Below, piece after piece: positions 1-5,918 of a DNA stretch of 7,833 nucleotides (the stretch's first letter is position 1; every line of letters begins with the position of its first letter). The position numbers and the translations under genes were made by a program. The DNA is taken from positions 1 through 7,833 of the forward strand of contig CADCRB010000040.1 of NCBI GenBank assembly GCA_902803745.1. The letters run 5' to 3'. This DNA is from an uncultured Lachnospiraceae bacterium. GTDB taxonomy: Bacteria; Bacillota; Clostridia; Lachnospirales; Lachnospiraceae. Under the pieces are notes generated by a model. That model did not search any database. It was not told where the DNA came from and saw only the letters and a program-made list of their open reading frames with translations.

Positions 1-62
1 AAATCGGTTAAATCCCACTTATATTTTTCAGGGACATCAGCACGTGATTTATATTTTTCCAT
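1..62 (-). CDS. pepF: oligoendopeptidase F, N-terminal fragment (runs off the left edge)
   Basis: Only the first 20 codons are in the window, too few for most gene finders. The translation begins MEKYKSRADVP and continues with the segment EKYKWDLTD. This matches the usual start of M3-family oligoendopeptidase F, which opens with 'R..(I/V)PE.YKWDLTD(I/F)'. These enzymes are cytoplasmic zinc metallopeptidases that degrade short peptides; the HExxH site lies far beyond the window edge. The ATG at 60-62 has AAAGGA six bases upstream. An in-frame ATG at 75-77 has no ribosome site and is less likely. The gene lies downstream of the secreted repeat protein on the same strand, separated by a hairpin (84-107), so it may be read by leakage through that hairpin or from a promoter I cannot identify. 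The call rests on a short but characteristic stretch. Confidence 0.72.
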   Translation of the reverse strand, partial: MEKYKSRADVPEKYKWDLTD

Positions 63-83
63 ATTATATCCTTTCATAAAAGC

Positions 84-107
84 AAAGTTCTAGTTTCCTA
101 GAACTTT
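84..107 (-). terminator. hairpin with GAAA loop after the secreted repeat protein gene
   Basis: AAAGTTCTAG (84-93) and CTAGAACTTT (98-107) form a perfect 10-bp inverted repeat. Read on the minus strand the loop is GAAA, a stable GNRA-type tetraloop, which favours this strand as the transcript. The stem ends in UUU, then GC, then UUUU, so the U-run is interrupted and termination may be partial. It lies a few bases after the stop codon of the upstream gene and just before the pepF start. Confidence 0.6.
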
Positions 108-113
108 ATCTTT

Positions 114-1445
114 TTATTTTTCTTCAAATTCAGCATCCATTACATCGCCATCTTTTTTACTATCTTTATCATCATCGTCATCGTCTTTATCGTGGCCTAC
201 ATAGGTAAGCTTTACTGAGAAAGAAACTCCGCCGTTCCTGGGCACGTTGATGTAATAATTTCCGCTCGCATCCTTTACAAGCTTAAGCTTCTGTCCATCA
301 TCACCATAAGCCGCATCAAGCCTGTAATCATCACTCACGTCAACCTTAAGGAGGACTTTATCGCCCTCATAAGCATACTCAAGGGCATTGCCGTTAACGC
401 CCGTGACCGTAGCAAGGGCATTACCGTTTGCATCAGTAGCTCTGAGGGATGCCCCGTCAGTCTGTTTGACCTTTATGATGTACTGGATCTGCTGAGCAGC
501 CTCCTCGTCTTCAACAAGCTCCAAATCTCTGGTTGTCTCGTTATATTCATACTTTGCTGCGGTATATCCGGGAGTTTCGATCTTCCAGACAGTGAGTGTG
601 TTTTCACCATCACCGGTACTGACCACAGCAGCTTCCTTGGCAGAGAGAGTTCCCTCTATCACAATATTATTCACAGGCTTCCCATAATCTAAACCAAAGG
701 CACGCATATAAACACCGGTTCCCTCGGCGCTGACATCACCGCCTGTCTTTATATTGTTGGTACCGTCGCCATATGCCCCGGCTATGATGCCGGAATACTC
801 ACCACCTTTAACATTACCCGTAATATCAACGTTGCAGGCAGCAGTGCCCCCGTCTGCATAAGAAATGACGCCGGTCCATTCACTCTCGACATCGCCATTA
901 ACCGTCACATTCGATGTGCAGTTAAGCTCAGCAGAAGTATACACGCCTTCTGCATGAGCGGATACGTCGCCATTTACTATAACATTTACAGCGCTGTTAT
1001 CAGTTTCTTCCGCGCTGGTCTCGTACGATCCGGCCTCTGCATCCACACCGCCGCTGTCAGCAGATGTTACATCGCCATTAACGACCACGGTAGTAGTACT
1101 GCCATCATAGGCTTCCGTTTTCACACCGTAGCCGTTACTTTCAATATTACCGTTTACGTCAAGATTGATCTCAGAACCTTCCACAGCAGAGGCAGAAGCG
1201 CCCGGTCCCGCATCACTTGTGAGATTTCCCGTGGTAACAGAAGCAGTGTGTTCACTTCCTGACACTACTGACACCGCAGACTGATGCTCTTCATTTTCAG
1301 TAAGGTCACCGAAATCCATCGTGACATCCTGATCGAGAGCATCGACCGTCTCGCCACCCTCGGCAAGCGCTGTTGCAGGTGCTATAACCATTGTTGCGGC
1401 GATCGCAGCGGCCATAACCTTAATCAGAAACTTCCTTTTTAACAT
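114..1445 (-). CDS. secreted repeat protein, probable beta-solenoid with C-terminal Ig-like/InlB-type domain
   Basis: 443 residues, exported. Residues 1-28 are a Sec signal peptide (MLKRKF, hydrophobic core, cleavage after ALA). Residues about 60-285 hold eight repeats with the core pattern (V/I)xG(N/D)(V/I/L): near positions 71, 97, 122, 157, 182, 208, 234 and 263. Spacing is mostly 25-26 residues, with longer loops before the fourth and eighth. Between cores lie Gly-Val/Ile and Ala/Ser/Thr-rich turns, as expected of a right-handed beta-helix. Residues about 320-415 resemble the divergent InlB B-repeat/'bacterial repeat' fold (GDKVLLKVDVSDDYRLD...). The tail (418-434) is Asp/Lys-rich with a run of Asp. 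No LPXTG motif or transmembrane anchor is seen, so the protein is either released or held by charge. The start has AGGAGG (1454-1459) eight bases upstream. Its role is unknown; an adhesin or surface-layer component is an inference from architecture only. Confidence 0.8.
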   Translation of the reverse strand: MLKRKFLIKVMAAAIAATMVIAPATALAEGGETVDALDQDVTMDFGDLTENEEHQSAVSVVSGSEHTASVTTGNLTSDAGPGASASAVEGSEINLDVNGNIESNGYGVKTEAYDGSTTTVVVNGDVTSADSGGVDAEAGSYETSAEETDNSAVNVIVNGDVSAHAEGVYTSAELNCTSNVTVNGDVESEWTGVISYADGGTAACNVDITGNVKGGEYSGIIAGAYGDGTNNIKTGGDVSAEGTGVYMRAFGLDYGKPVNNIVIEGTLSAKEAAVVSTGDGENTLTVWKIETPGYTAAKYEYNETTRDLELVEDEEAAQQIQYIIKVKQTDGASLRATDANGNALATVTGVNGNALEYAYEGDKVLLKVDVSDDYRLDAAYGDDGQKLKLVKDASGNYYINVPRNGGVSFSVKLTYVGHDKDDDDDDKDSKKDGDVMDAEFEEK

Positions 1446-1506
1446 ATTGCATACCTCCTGTTTGAAACAATATCTAAAGCAGGGTTAATAGGAAAGATTA
1501 TTAATT

Positions 1507-1535
1507 ATTATTCAGCCCTGGGAGGAGATTGTCAA
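1507..1535 (-). promoter_or_regulatory. sigma-A promoter for the secreted repeat protein gene
   Basis: On the minus strand a perfect -35 TTGACA (1535-1530), a 17-bp spacer and -10 AATAAT (1512-1507, five of six) precede the gene. The expected start of transcription leaves a leader of roughly 55 bases containing AGGAGG. The spacer is GC-rich (CTCCTCCCAGGG). Confidence 0.7.
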
Positions 1536-1568
1536 TTTATCGCATGAAAGAATTAAATAAAAAAATGA

Positions 1569-1597
1569 TTGACAAATCATTCCGAGGGGATTATAGT
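1569..1597 (+). promoter_or_regulatory. sigma-A promoter for cysK
   Basis: Perfect -35 TTGACA (1569-1574), 17-bp spacer, -10 TATAGT (1592-1597, five of six). The leader is about 70 bases. It contains two small hairpins: CTGTA-GGAAA-TACAG (1623-1637) and TTATCA-AAGA-TGATAA (1646-1661), the second ending two bases before the AGGAGG. No T-box or S-box is recognisable in so short a leader. Cysteine genes in this group are often controlled by Rrf2-family repressors such as CymR, but I cannot identify a convincing site. Confidence 0.78.
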
Positions 1598-1676
1598 ATT
1601 ATCAACATAAATCATACTAAGCCTGTAGGAAATACAGAGTATAAATTATCAAAGATGATAAAAGGAGGATAAGATC

Positions 1677-2612
1677 ATGTCAGACATTAAGAACAGCGCT
1701 TTGGAACTTATAGGAAATACCCCCCTGGTAAAGGTCAGCAGATATGCCAAGGCAGCAGGAGCAGATAAGGCTGAGATACTTGCAAAGGTTGAGCTTTTCA
1801 ATCCTGCAGGTTCAGTTAAGGACAGGATAGCGCTTGCTATGATAGAGGATGCAGAGCAGAGCGGCAAGCTTAAGCCCGGCGCTACTATCATAGAGCCGAC
1901 CTCCGGTAATACAGGTATAGGAATTGCATCGGTCGCTACAGCAAAAGGCTATAAGGCTATACTTACACTTCCGGATACAATGTCTGTAGAAAGACGCAAT
2001 CTTCTTAAGGCATATGGCGCAGAGATAGTGCTTACCGAGGGCGCAAAGGGTATGAAGGGAGCCATAGCAAAGGCTGAGGAGCTTAATAAAGAGATAGAGG
2101 GCTCAGTCATTCTTTCACAGTTTGATAATAAGGCCAATCCCAAAGCTCACAAAGAGACTACAGGACCTGAGATCTGGGAGCAGACTGACGGCAAGGTCGA
2201 TTTCTTTATCGCCGGCGTAGGCACAGGCGGAACCCTTACCGGTGCAGGTGAGTTTCTGAAGGAGAAAAATCCTGACGTAAAGATAATAGCTGTGGAGCCT
2301 GCATCATCTCCGGTGCTTTCCAAGGGAACAGCCGGTCCTCATAAGATACAGGGAATAGGCGCAGGCTTTGTCCCTGCTGTGCTTAACACAAAGGTTTATG
2401 ATGAGATCATAACGATCGAAAATGATGATGCATTTGAAGAGGGAAGAAGATTTGCAGTATCTGAAGGAGTTCTTGTAGGGATATCTTCGGGAGCTGCTCT
2501 GAAGGCTGCATCTATCGTAGCTTCAAGGCCGGAGAATGAAGGGAAGAATATAGTAGTCCTTCTTCCTGATTCCGGTGACAGATATCTGTCGACAGCGCTT
2601 TTTTCAAAATGA
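1677..2612 (+). CDS. cysK: cysteine synthase A (O-acetylserine sulfhydrylase)
   Basis: A cytoplasmic PLP enzyme that makes L-cysteine and acetate from O-acetyl-L-serine and sulfide, the last step of sulfur assimilation. At 311 residues it is the normal length for the family. The PLP-binding lysine is K48 in NPAGSVKDR. The substrate loop TSGNTG is at 75-80, the phosphate-binding GTGGT at 182-186, and HKIQGIGAGFVP at 222-233 is typical of CysK and CysM. GISSGA is at 268-273 and the C-terminal PDSGDRYLST at 297-306 places the pyridine-binding serine. All key residues are present, so the enzyme should be active. The ATG has AGGAGG (1663-1668) eight bases upstream. It appears to be a single-gene unit: its own promoter lies upstream and a hairpin follows. 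No serine acetyltransferase gene is in the window. The close relative cystathionine beta-synthase is less likely because there is no extra domain. Confidence 0.96.
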   Translation: MSDIKNSALELIGNTPLVKVSRYAKAAGADKAEILAKVELFNPAGSVKDRIALAMIEDAEQSGKLKPGATIIEPTSGNTGIGIASVATAKGYKAILTLPDTMSVERRNLLKAYGAEIVLTEGAKGMKGAIAKAEELNKEIEGSVILSQFDNKANPKAHKETTGPEIWEQTDGKVDFFIAGVGTGGTLTGAGEFLKEKNPDVKIIAVEPASSPVLSKGTAGPHKIQGIGAGFVPAVLNTKVYDEIITIENDDAFEEGRRFAVSEGVLVGISSGAALKAASIVASRPENEGKNIVVLLPDSGDRYLSTALFSK

Positions 2613-2642
2613 CCTCCCAAAATCATTTTGATTTTTAAGTGA

Positions 2643-2670
2643 TAAGGGGATGCCGAAAGGCATCCCCTTA
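2643..2670 (+). terminator. perfect 12-bp hairpin between cysK and the convergent sigma operon
   Basis: TAAGGGGATGCC (2643-2654) pairs without mismatch to GGCATCCCCTTA (2659-2670) around a GAAA loop. The GAAA loop is formed on the plus-strand transcript, favouring cysK as the main user. The stem also begins two bases past the stop codon of the minus-strand gene, so it probably serves both directions. Neither side has a proper U-run, so termination may need other factors, or the hairpin may mainly protect the 3' ends. Confidence 0.65.
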
Positions 2671-2672
2671 AG

Positions 2673-3449
2673 TTATACCGTGAATTCTATGCTCTCTGTT
2701 CCGATCGAAAGCATATACGTGCCTTTGGACAGTTCGAGTTTGGTAAGATCGAGGATAAGAGGATCATACCCTGTGATGATATCTTCCAGATCTCCCTCGG
2801 CCAGAGGCTTTCCGGAATCGTCTTCATCTGATCTTATAATGCTGTACTGCATATTCTGCAAGTCAGAGGGCAGTTCTCCTGTGATATTAAGAGTGATCAT
2901 TCCTTCCTTGTATTCAGCCTTATCCAGATGATAGCTGCTTTCTGCTACGGCATCTTCGGCAGCCTCTGCTGCCTTCTCAGCTTCGTTTGCCGGGGCGATG
3001 CCGACAGCCTCTTCAGCACTAAATGCCGAGCCGGCATCAGCGGCTTCCTCAGCTTCATAAGCCGGAGCCGCTCCTTCAGCTGCAGCCTCTTCAGCTTCGT
3101 AGGCGGGAGCTTCAGCAGCTTCTTCTGCTTCATATGCAGGAGCCGGTTCCTCTGCGGCAGCTTCCTCTGCATCATAGGCTTCTGCGGTATCGGCTGCATC
3201 ATATGCCTGATCTGATGCAGGAGAGGAAGCCTGGTCACTCGATCCTAAGCGCATTATAAACGGAAGCATCACTGTGATCGTAAGGAAAGCCACCGCTGCT
3301 GCAGGAAGCGCAATGTAGAGGGCTTTCTTAAGACGGAAGGCTTTTACCTTATCCTTTTTTACAGGAGTTTCCTTCAGCTCAAAAGCAGCTTCATCTATGT
3401 ATTTTGGATCAAGCCCTGACAGGGCGTTCATCAGATCATTGGAATTCAC
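2673..3449 (-). CDS. putative anti-sigma factor: single-pass membrane protein with Ala/Glu/Tyr repeat stalk
   Basis: 258 residues, third gene of the sigma operon. Residues 1-43 are predicted cytoplasmic and carry LMNALSGLDPKYIDEAAFEL, a short helical segment that could bind the sigma factor. Residues 44-66 form one transmembrane helix preceded by Lys/Arg, giving an outside C-terminus. Residues 82-170 are about seven imperfect repeats of the type AYEAEEAAAE(P/G), 9-17 residues each. Residues 171-258 form a small, probably beta-rich domain (YHLDKAEYKEGMITLNITGEL...). The start is GTG at 3449-3447: the frame and AGGAGGG nine bases upstream support it. The start overlaps the sigma stop codon as GTGA, implying translational coupling. 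No zinc-binding HxxxCxxC motif of classical ZAS anti-sigma factors is present. The anti-sigma role is inferred from position and topology, not from a recognised domain. Confidence 0.65.
   Translation of the reverse strand: MNSNDLMNALSGLDPKYIDEAAFELKETPVKKDKVKAFRLKKALYIALPAAAVAFLTITVMLPFIMRLGSSDQASSPASDQAYDAADTAEAYDAEEAAAEEPAPAYEAEEAAEAPAYEAEEAAAEGAAPAYEAEEAADAGSAFSAEEAVGIAPANEAEKAAEAAEDAVAESSYHLDKAEYKEGMITLNITGELPSDLQNMQYSIIRSDEDDSGKPLAEGDLEDIITGYDPLILDLTKLELSKGTYMLSIGTESIEFTV
2940..3206 (-). repeat. coding tandem repeats (AYEAEEAA type) in the putative anti-sigma factor
   Basis: About seven degenerate units of 9-17 codons, beginning near residues 82, 91, 105, 116, 130, 142 and 154. The central four keep A-Y-(D/E)-A-E-E-A-A; the outer ones drift to AFSAEEA and ANEAEKA. 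The DNA is correspondingly repetitive (GCTTCATA.GC.GGAGC). It encodes an acidic extracytoplasmic stalk. Confidence 0.8.
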
Positions 3450-4003
3450 AGTTCATATCCCTCCTGTATGAGGTATGACTTCAGTTTCTGACGGGTTCTG
3501 AAAAGCTGGGATTTGACAGCGGATTCTGACATCGAAAGCTTCTCTGCAATATCGGAAAGCGCATCGACATAGAAGTAACGCCTTACAAATATTATTCTGT
3601 CATTGGAACCGAGCCCTGCGAGGAATTTATTAATGTGCTCTGAGAGAAGGGACATATCTGCCATTTCCTCGGTAGAAGAGGAGTCTGCCACTTCACAGAG
3701 TTCATCAAGCGCGAGAGCGGTCTGTCCCGCCCCGCGTTTGATGGAATGTGCTTTGCGATACAGTGTAAGCGCGTGGTTTCTTACGATCGCTGCGAGATAA
3801 GGAGCGAGCATTTGCGGACGCTCTTCGGGCATGGTATTCCAGGCCGACAGGTAGGTGTCATTTATACATTCCTCAGAATCTTCCGCATTTGCTACAATGT
3901 TCATTGCGATCGTTCTGCAGTATCCGCCGTATTTGACATTTGTCTCTTTTATTGCGTTTTCGTTTCTTGCCCAGTAAAGGTCTACGATCTCGTGATCCTG
4001 CAT
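3446..4003 (-). CDS. ECF-type RNA polymerase sigma factor
   Basis: 185 residues, the usual size of a two-domain group IV (ECF) sigma factor. Region 2 spans about residues 9-88, with the acidic helix EDSEECINDTYLSAW (41-55) corresponding to the core-binding and -10 recognition part. Region 4 spans about 119-178; its helix-turn-helix is DIAEKLSMSESAVKSQLFRT (151-170), which contacts the -35 element. Regions 1.1 and 3 are absent. The gene lies 18 bases after the VWA lipoprotein gene and overlaps the membrane-protein gene by four bases. The ATG has only a weak ribosome site (GGACAG) and follows a 9-bp hairpin (4017-4040), so its translation is probably low or coupled. A matching ECF promoter upstream of the operon suggests autoregulation. 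Other regulon members cannot be seen here. Confidence 0.93.
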   Translation of the reverse strand: MQDHEIVDLYWARNENAIKETNVKYGGYCRTIAMNIVANAEDSEECINDTYLSAWNTMPEERPQMLAPYLAAIVRNHALTLYRKAHSIKRGAGQTALALDELCEVADSSSTEEMADMSLLSEHINKFLAGLGSNDRIIFVRRYFYVDALSDIAEKLSMSESAVKSQLFRTRQKLKSYLIQEGYEL

Positions 4004-4016
4004 ATCTGTCCGGAAT

Positions 4017-4040
4017 GCTGATCAGATCGTCCTGATCAGC
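4017..4040 (-). promoter_or_regulatory. 9-bp perfect hairpin across the VWA stop codon, before the sigma gene
   Basis: GCTGATCAG (4017-4025) and CTGATCAGC (4032-4040) pair perfectly around a six-base loop. Each arm also contains the palindrome CTGATCAG, so this is a direct and an inverted repeat at once. The TGA stop of the VWA gene lies in the arm nearer the sigma gene. There is no U-run, so it is not an ordinary terminator. It could slow ribosomes, protect the upstream message end, or tune sigma expression. Confidence 0.5.
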
Positions 4041-5734
4041 TCCAGGAATTCCTCCTTATATTCGTCATCAAGCTCGAGTCCGGCTACCTGCTCTGATACA
4101 TCCCTGAGGTCAAGGGTTCCCACGTACTCACTGTTGTTGATTATCATACCGCACTCTGCGACATATGCTGCGAAAAGTGTATCACAATTCGGCCTTGCGG
4201 TATAGCACTCACTTCCTACAGGGAAATATATGAGCTTTGATTCATCTTCCTCGGGCTCCTTATATCTGACGGATACTGTCATCCACTCGTCAGATTTCTC
4301 GCCTATTTCTGACAGATCGGTATTCTGGTAGCGAAGAGAGGTGTTGCCGTCTTTACCTGTCTCATTCAGTTTTACTTCATAGAGCGCTGTCATAGCGTGT
4401 CCGCTTCCGATCTCACCGCCGTCCTTTGTGTCATCGCTGAAATCCTGTGCAGACATCTGTCTGTTCTCATAGCCTATCAGACGGTATTCGGATACATATT
4501 TCGGATTAAATTCAACCTGGAACTTTACATCCTTTGCCACTGTATAAAGAGTGGAATCAAACTCGTCTATAAGTGTTTTCTTAGCCTCTGACAGGCAGTC
4601 AATATATGAATAATTACCGTTTCCTTTGTCAGCAAGGGTTTCAAGTGTTGCCTCATTATAATTGCCTGTACCGAAGCCCAGCACCGAAAGGAATACCCCG
4701 CCTTCCTTCTTGTCAGTGATAAGCTTTTCCAGCTCATCCTCAGAAGTGATGCCCACGTTCAGGTCGCCGTCCGTAGCCATGATGACACGGTTGTTGCCGC
4801 CTTTGATGAAGTATTTTTCTGCCAGCTTATATGCAGATCTGATGCCTTCTCCGCCGTTTGTAGAGCCGGAAGCTTCAAGGCTGTTTATGGCTCTTTTGAT
4901 CTCCGTGTGCCTGTCTCCGGGGACTCCTGCGATCACGATATCCGAGGATGAGGCATAGGTGACTATGGATACTCTGTCGTTTTCATTCAGATCATCTACA
5001 AGCATATTGAAGCCCATCTGCAGCAGCGGGAGCTTGTCATATGACTCCATCGATCCTGATACATCTATAAGAAATACTATATTTGAAGGAGTGTCAGCTA
5101 TATCGCTTTGCTCCTTTGCCTTGATACCGAGATTTACAAGCTTTGTATTAAAGTTCCAGGGGCAGTCTATGATGGAAGCGTTCACTGCGAAAGTATCGCC
5201 GCGTCCCGGAGTCTTATAGTCGTAATCAAAGTAATTTACAAGCTCTTCGGTCCGTATCGAACCCTCGGGGATATCGGAAAGAGAATAACCGTCATTTATC
5301 ATCCTGCGAAGATTGGAATAGCTTGCTGTGTCGATGTCAGCGCCGAAGGTTGAAAGGGGAGAAGTGGCTGTGTCCTTAAATTCATTTTCCCTGACGCTCT
5401 TATAGGTTTCTCCGGAGTTGTAGACCGGAGCAGGGTAGTAGTTTCCGGGGCAGAGCGCTTCTTCTGTACAGGCATCAACATATCCTTTTTCTGCTGCGGT
5501 ATCATATGAATCATAGCATCCGGCAGCTTCTTCATAAGAGTCATAGCATCCTGCTGCCATATCTTCCGATTCGTAATCCGGCCTGCTGCTTTCCTCCGGA
5601 TACTCAGCCTCGATATAAGCAGGAGCGCTGTCTGATGTTGCTGCGGCAGAAGGGGCATATCCATTCCCGCATCCTGCAAGTGATGTCGTAACGACGGTTC
5701 CGATAAGTATAGCTGCGATCGTATTCTTTTTCAT
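4022..5734 (-). CDS. YfbK-like von Willebrand factor A domain lipoprotein
   Basis: 570 residues from the ATG at 5734, which has GGAGG (5747-5743) eight bases upstream. A longer in-frame start at 5884 is rejected because it lies across a terminator and the promoter. Residues 1-22 are a lipoprotein signal ending SLAGC, with C22 as the lipidated cysteine. Residues 23-115 are an acidic Tyr/Ala-rich linker with the duplicated unit AAGCYDSY (60-67, 70-77). Residues about 118-205 (PLSTFGADIDTASYSNLRR, EELVNYFDYDY) match the N-terminal domain of the YfbK family. The VWA domain spans about 215-400, with a complete MIDAS: DVSGS at 224-228, T292 and D322 (ATDGD). Residues about 400-570 (VEFNPKYVSEYRLIGYENR) match the family's C-terminal DUF3520 region. 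It probably binds a metal-dependent ligand on the outer face of the membrane. It heads the operon with the sigma factor, so a sensing or partner-binding role is plausible but inferred. Confidence 0.92.
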   Translation of the reverse strand: MKKNTIAAILIGTVVTTSLAGCGNGYAPSAAATSDSAPAYIEAEYPEESSRPDYESEDMAAGCYDSYEEAAGCYDSYDTAAEKGYVDACTEEALCPGNYYPAPVYNSGETYKSVRENEFKDTATSPLSTFGADIDTASYSNLRRMINDGYSLSDIPEGSIRTEELVNYFDYDYKTPGRGDTFAVNASIIDCPWNFNTKLVNLGIKAKEQSDIADTPSNIVFLIDVSGSMESYDKLPLLQMGFNMLVDDLNENDRVSIVTYASSSDIVIAGVPGDRHTEIKRAINSLEASGSTNGGEGIRSAYKLAEKYFIKGGNNRVIMATDGDLNVGITSEDELEKLITDKKEGGVFLSVLGFGTGNYNEATLETLADKGNGNYSYIDCLSEAKKTLIDEFDSTLYTVAKDVKFQVEFNPKYVSEYRLIGYENRQMSAQDFSDDTKDGGEIGSGHAMTALYEVKLNETGKDGNTSLRYQNTDLSEIGEKSDEWMTVSVRYKEPEEDESKLIYFPVGSECYTARPNCDTLFAAYVAECGMIINNSEYVGTLDLRDVSEQVAGLELDDEYKEEFLELIRTI

Positions 5735-5742
5735 TTTTTTGT

Positions 5743-5814
5743 CCTCCGTTTTATATTGCGCCTTTTGGGCTTTTTTTCGCTTCTGACTATATAGACGCAA
5801 AATATAAACGGAGG
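5743..5814 (-). repeat. imperfect inverted repeat joining the ECF promoter to the VWA ribosome site
   Basis: Arm one is CCTCCGTTTTATATTGCG (5743-5760). The reverse complement of arm two (5796-5814) is CCTCCGTTTATATTTTGCG. The arms agree over the first nine bases and over most of the rest, with small bulges, and are 35 bases apart. On the minus-strand RNA, the distal arm contains the GGAGG of the VWA gene and the proximal arm contains its complement CCUCC. The proximal arm overlaps the promoter -35 to -10 region and would therefore be absent from mRNA started there. Confidence 0.75.
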
Positions 5815-5818
5815 TTTC
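5794..5818 (-). promoter_or_regulatory. ECF sigma-factor promoter for the VWA-sigma-anti-sigma operon
   Basis: On the minus strand GAAAC (5818-5814) is followed by exactly 16 bases and then CGTC (5797-5794), with TATATAG next. This fits the consensus of Bacillus ECF promoters such as sigma-M and sigma-W (TGAAAC-N16-CGTM). Transcription would begin near 5786, giving a leader of about 50 bases. No sigma-A hexamers of comparable quality are seen between the terminator and the gene. The operon's own sigma factor is the natural candidate reader; that link is inferred. Confidence 0.78.
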
Positions 5819-5839
5819 GATTATTTTTAAAATTTTTTC

Positions 5840-5877
5840 AAAAAAAATACTTCCGACTCGGAAACGGTAGTCGGAAG
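5840..5877 (-). terminator. rho-independent terminator after the response regulator gene
   Basis: A 9-bp stem, CTTCCGACT (5850-5858) with AGTCGGAAG (5869-5877), has a ten-base loop. On the minus strand it is followed by TA and then eight T (5847-5840). It isolates the downstream VWA operon from the response regulator transcript. Confidence 0.85.
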
Positions 5878-5918
5878 CAGTCATAACAGATTGGTTTAAT
5901 ACAGGATTGTCTGTGGGA

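Noticed and set aside
1611..1640. Rrf2/CymR-like operator in the cysK leader (ATACTAAGCCTGTAGGAAAT)
   Set aside because: Only a partial resemblance to ACTA..TAGG-type sites; the half-sites are not good inverted repeats, so it is not reported as a feature.
2928..3259. Plus-strand open frames opposite the Ala/Glu repeat stalk
   Set aside because: They are low-complexity shadows of the repeats on the other strand, with no ribosome site or promoter.
5735..5884. 50-residue N-terminal extension of the VWA protein
   Set aside because: It would be translated across a terminator and the ECF promoter, has no ribosome site, and would place a lipoprotein signal in the middle of the protein. The internal ATG at 5734 has GGAGG at correct spacing.
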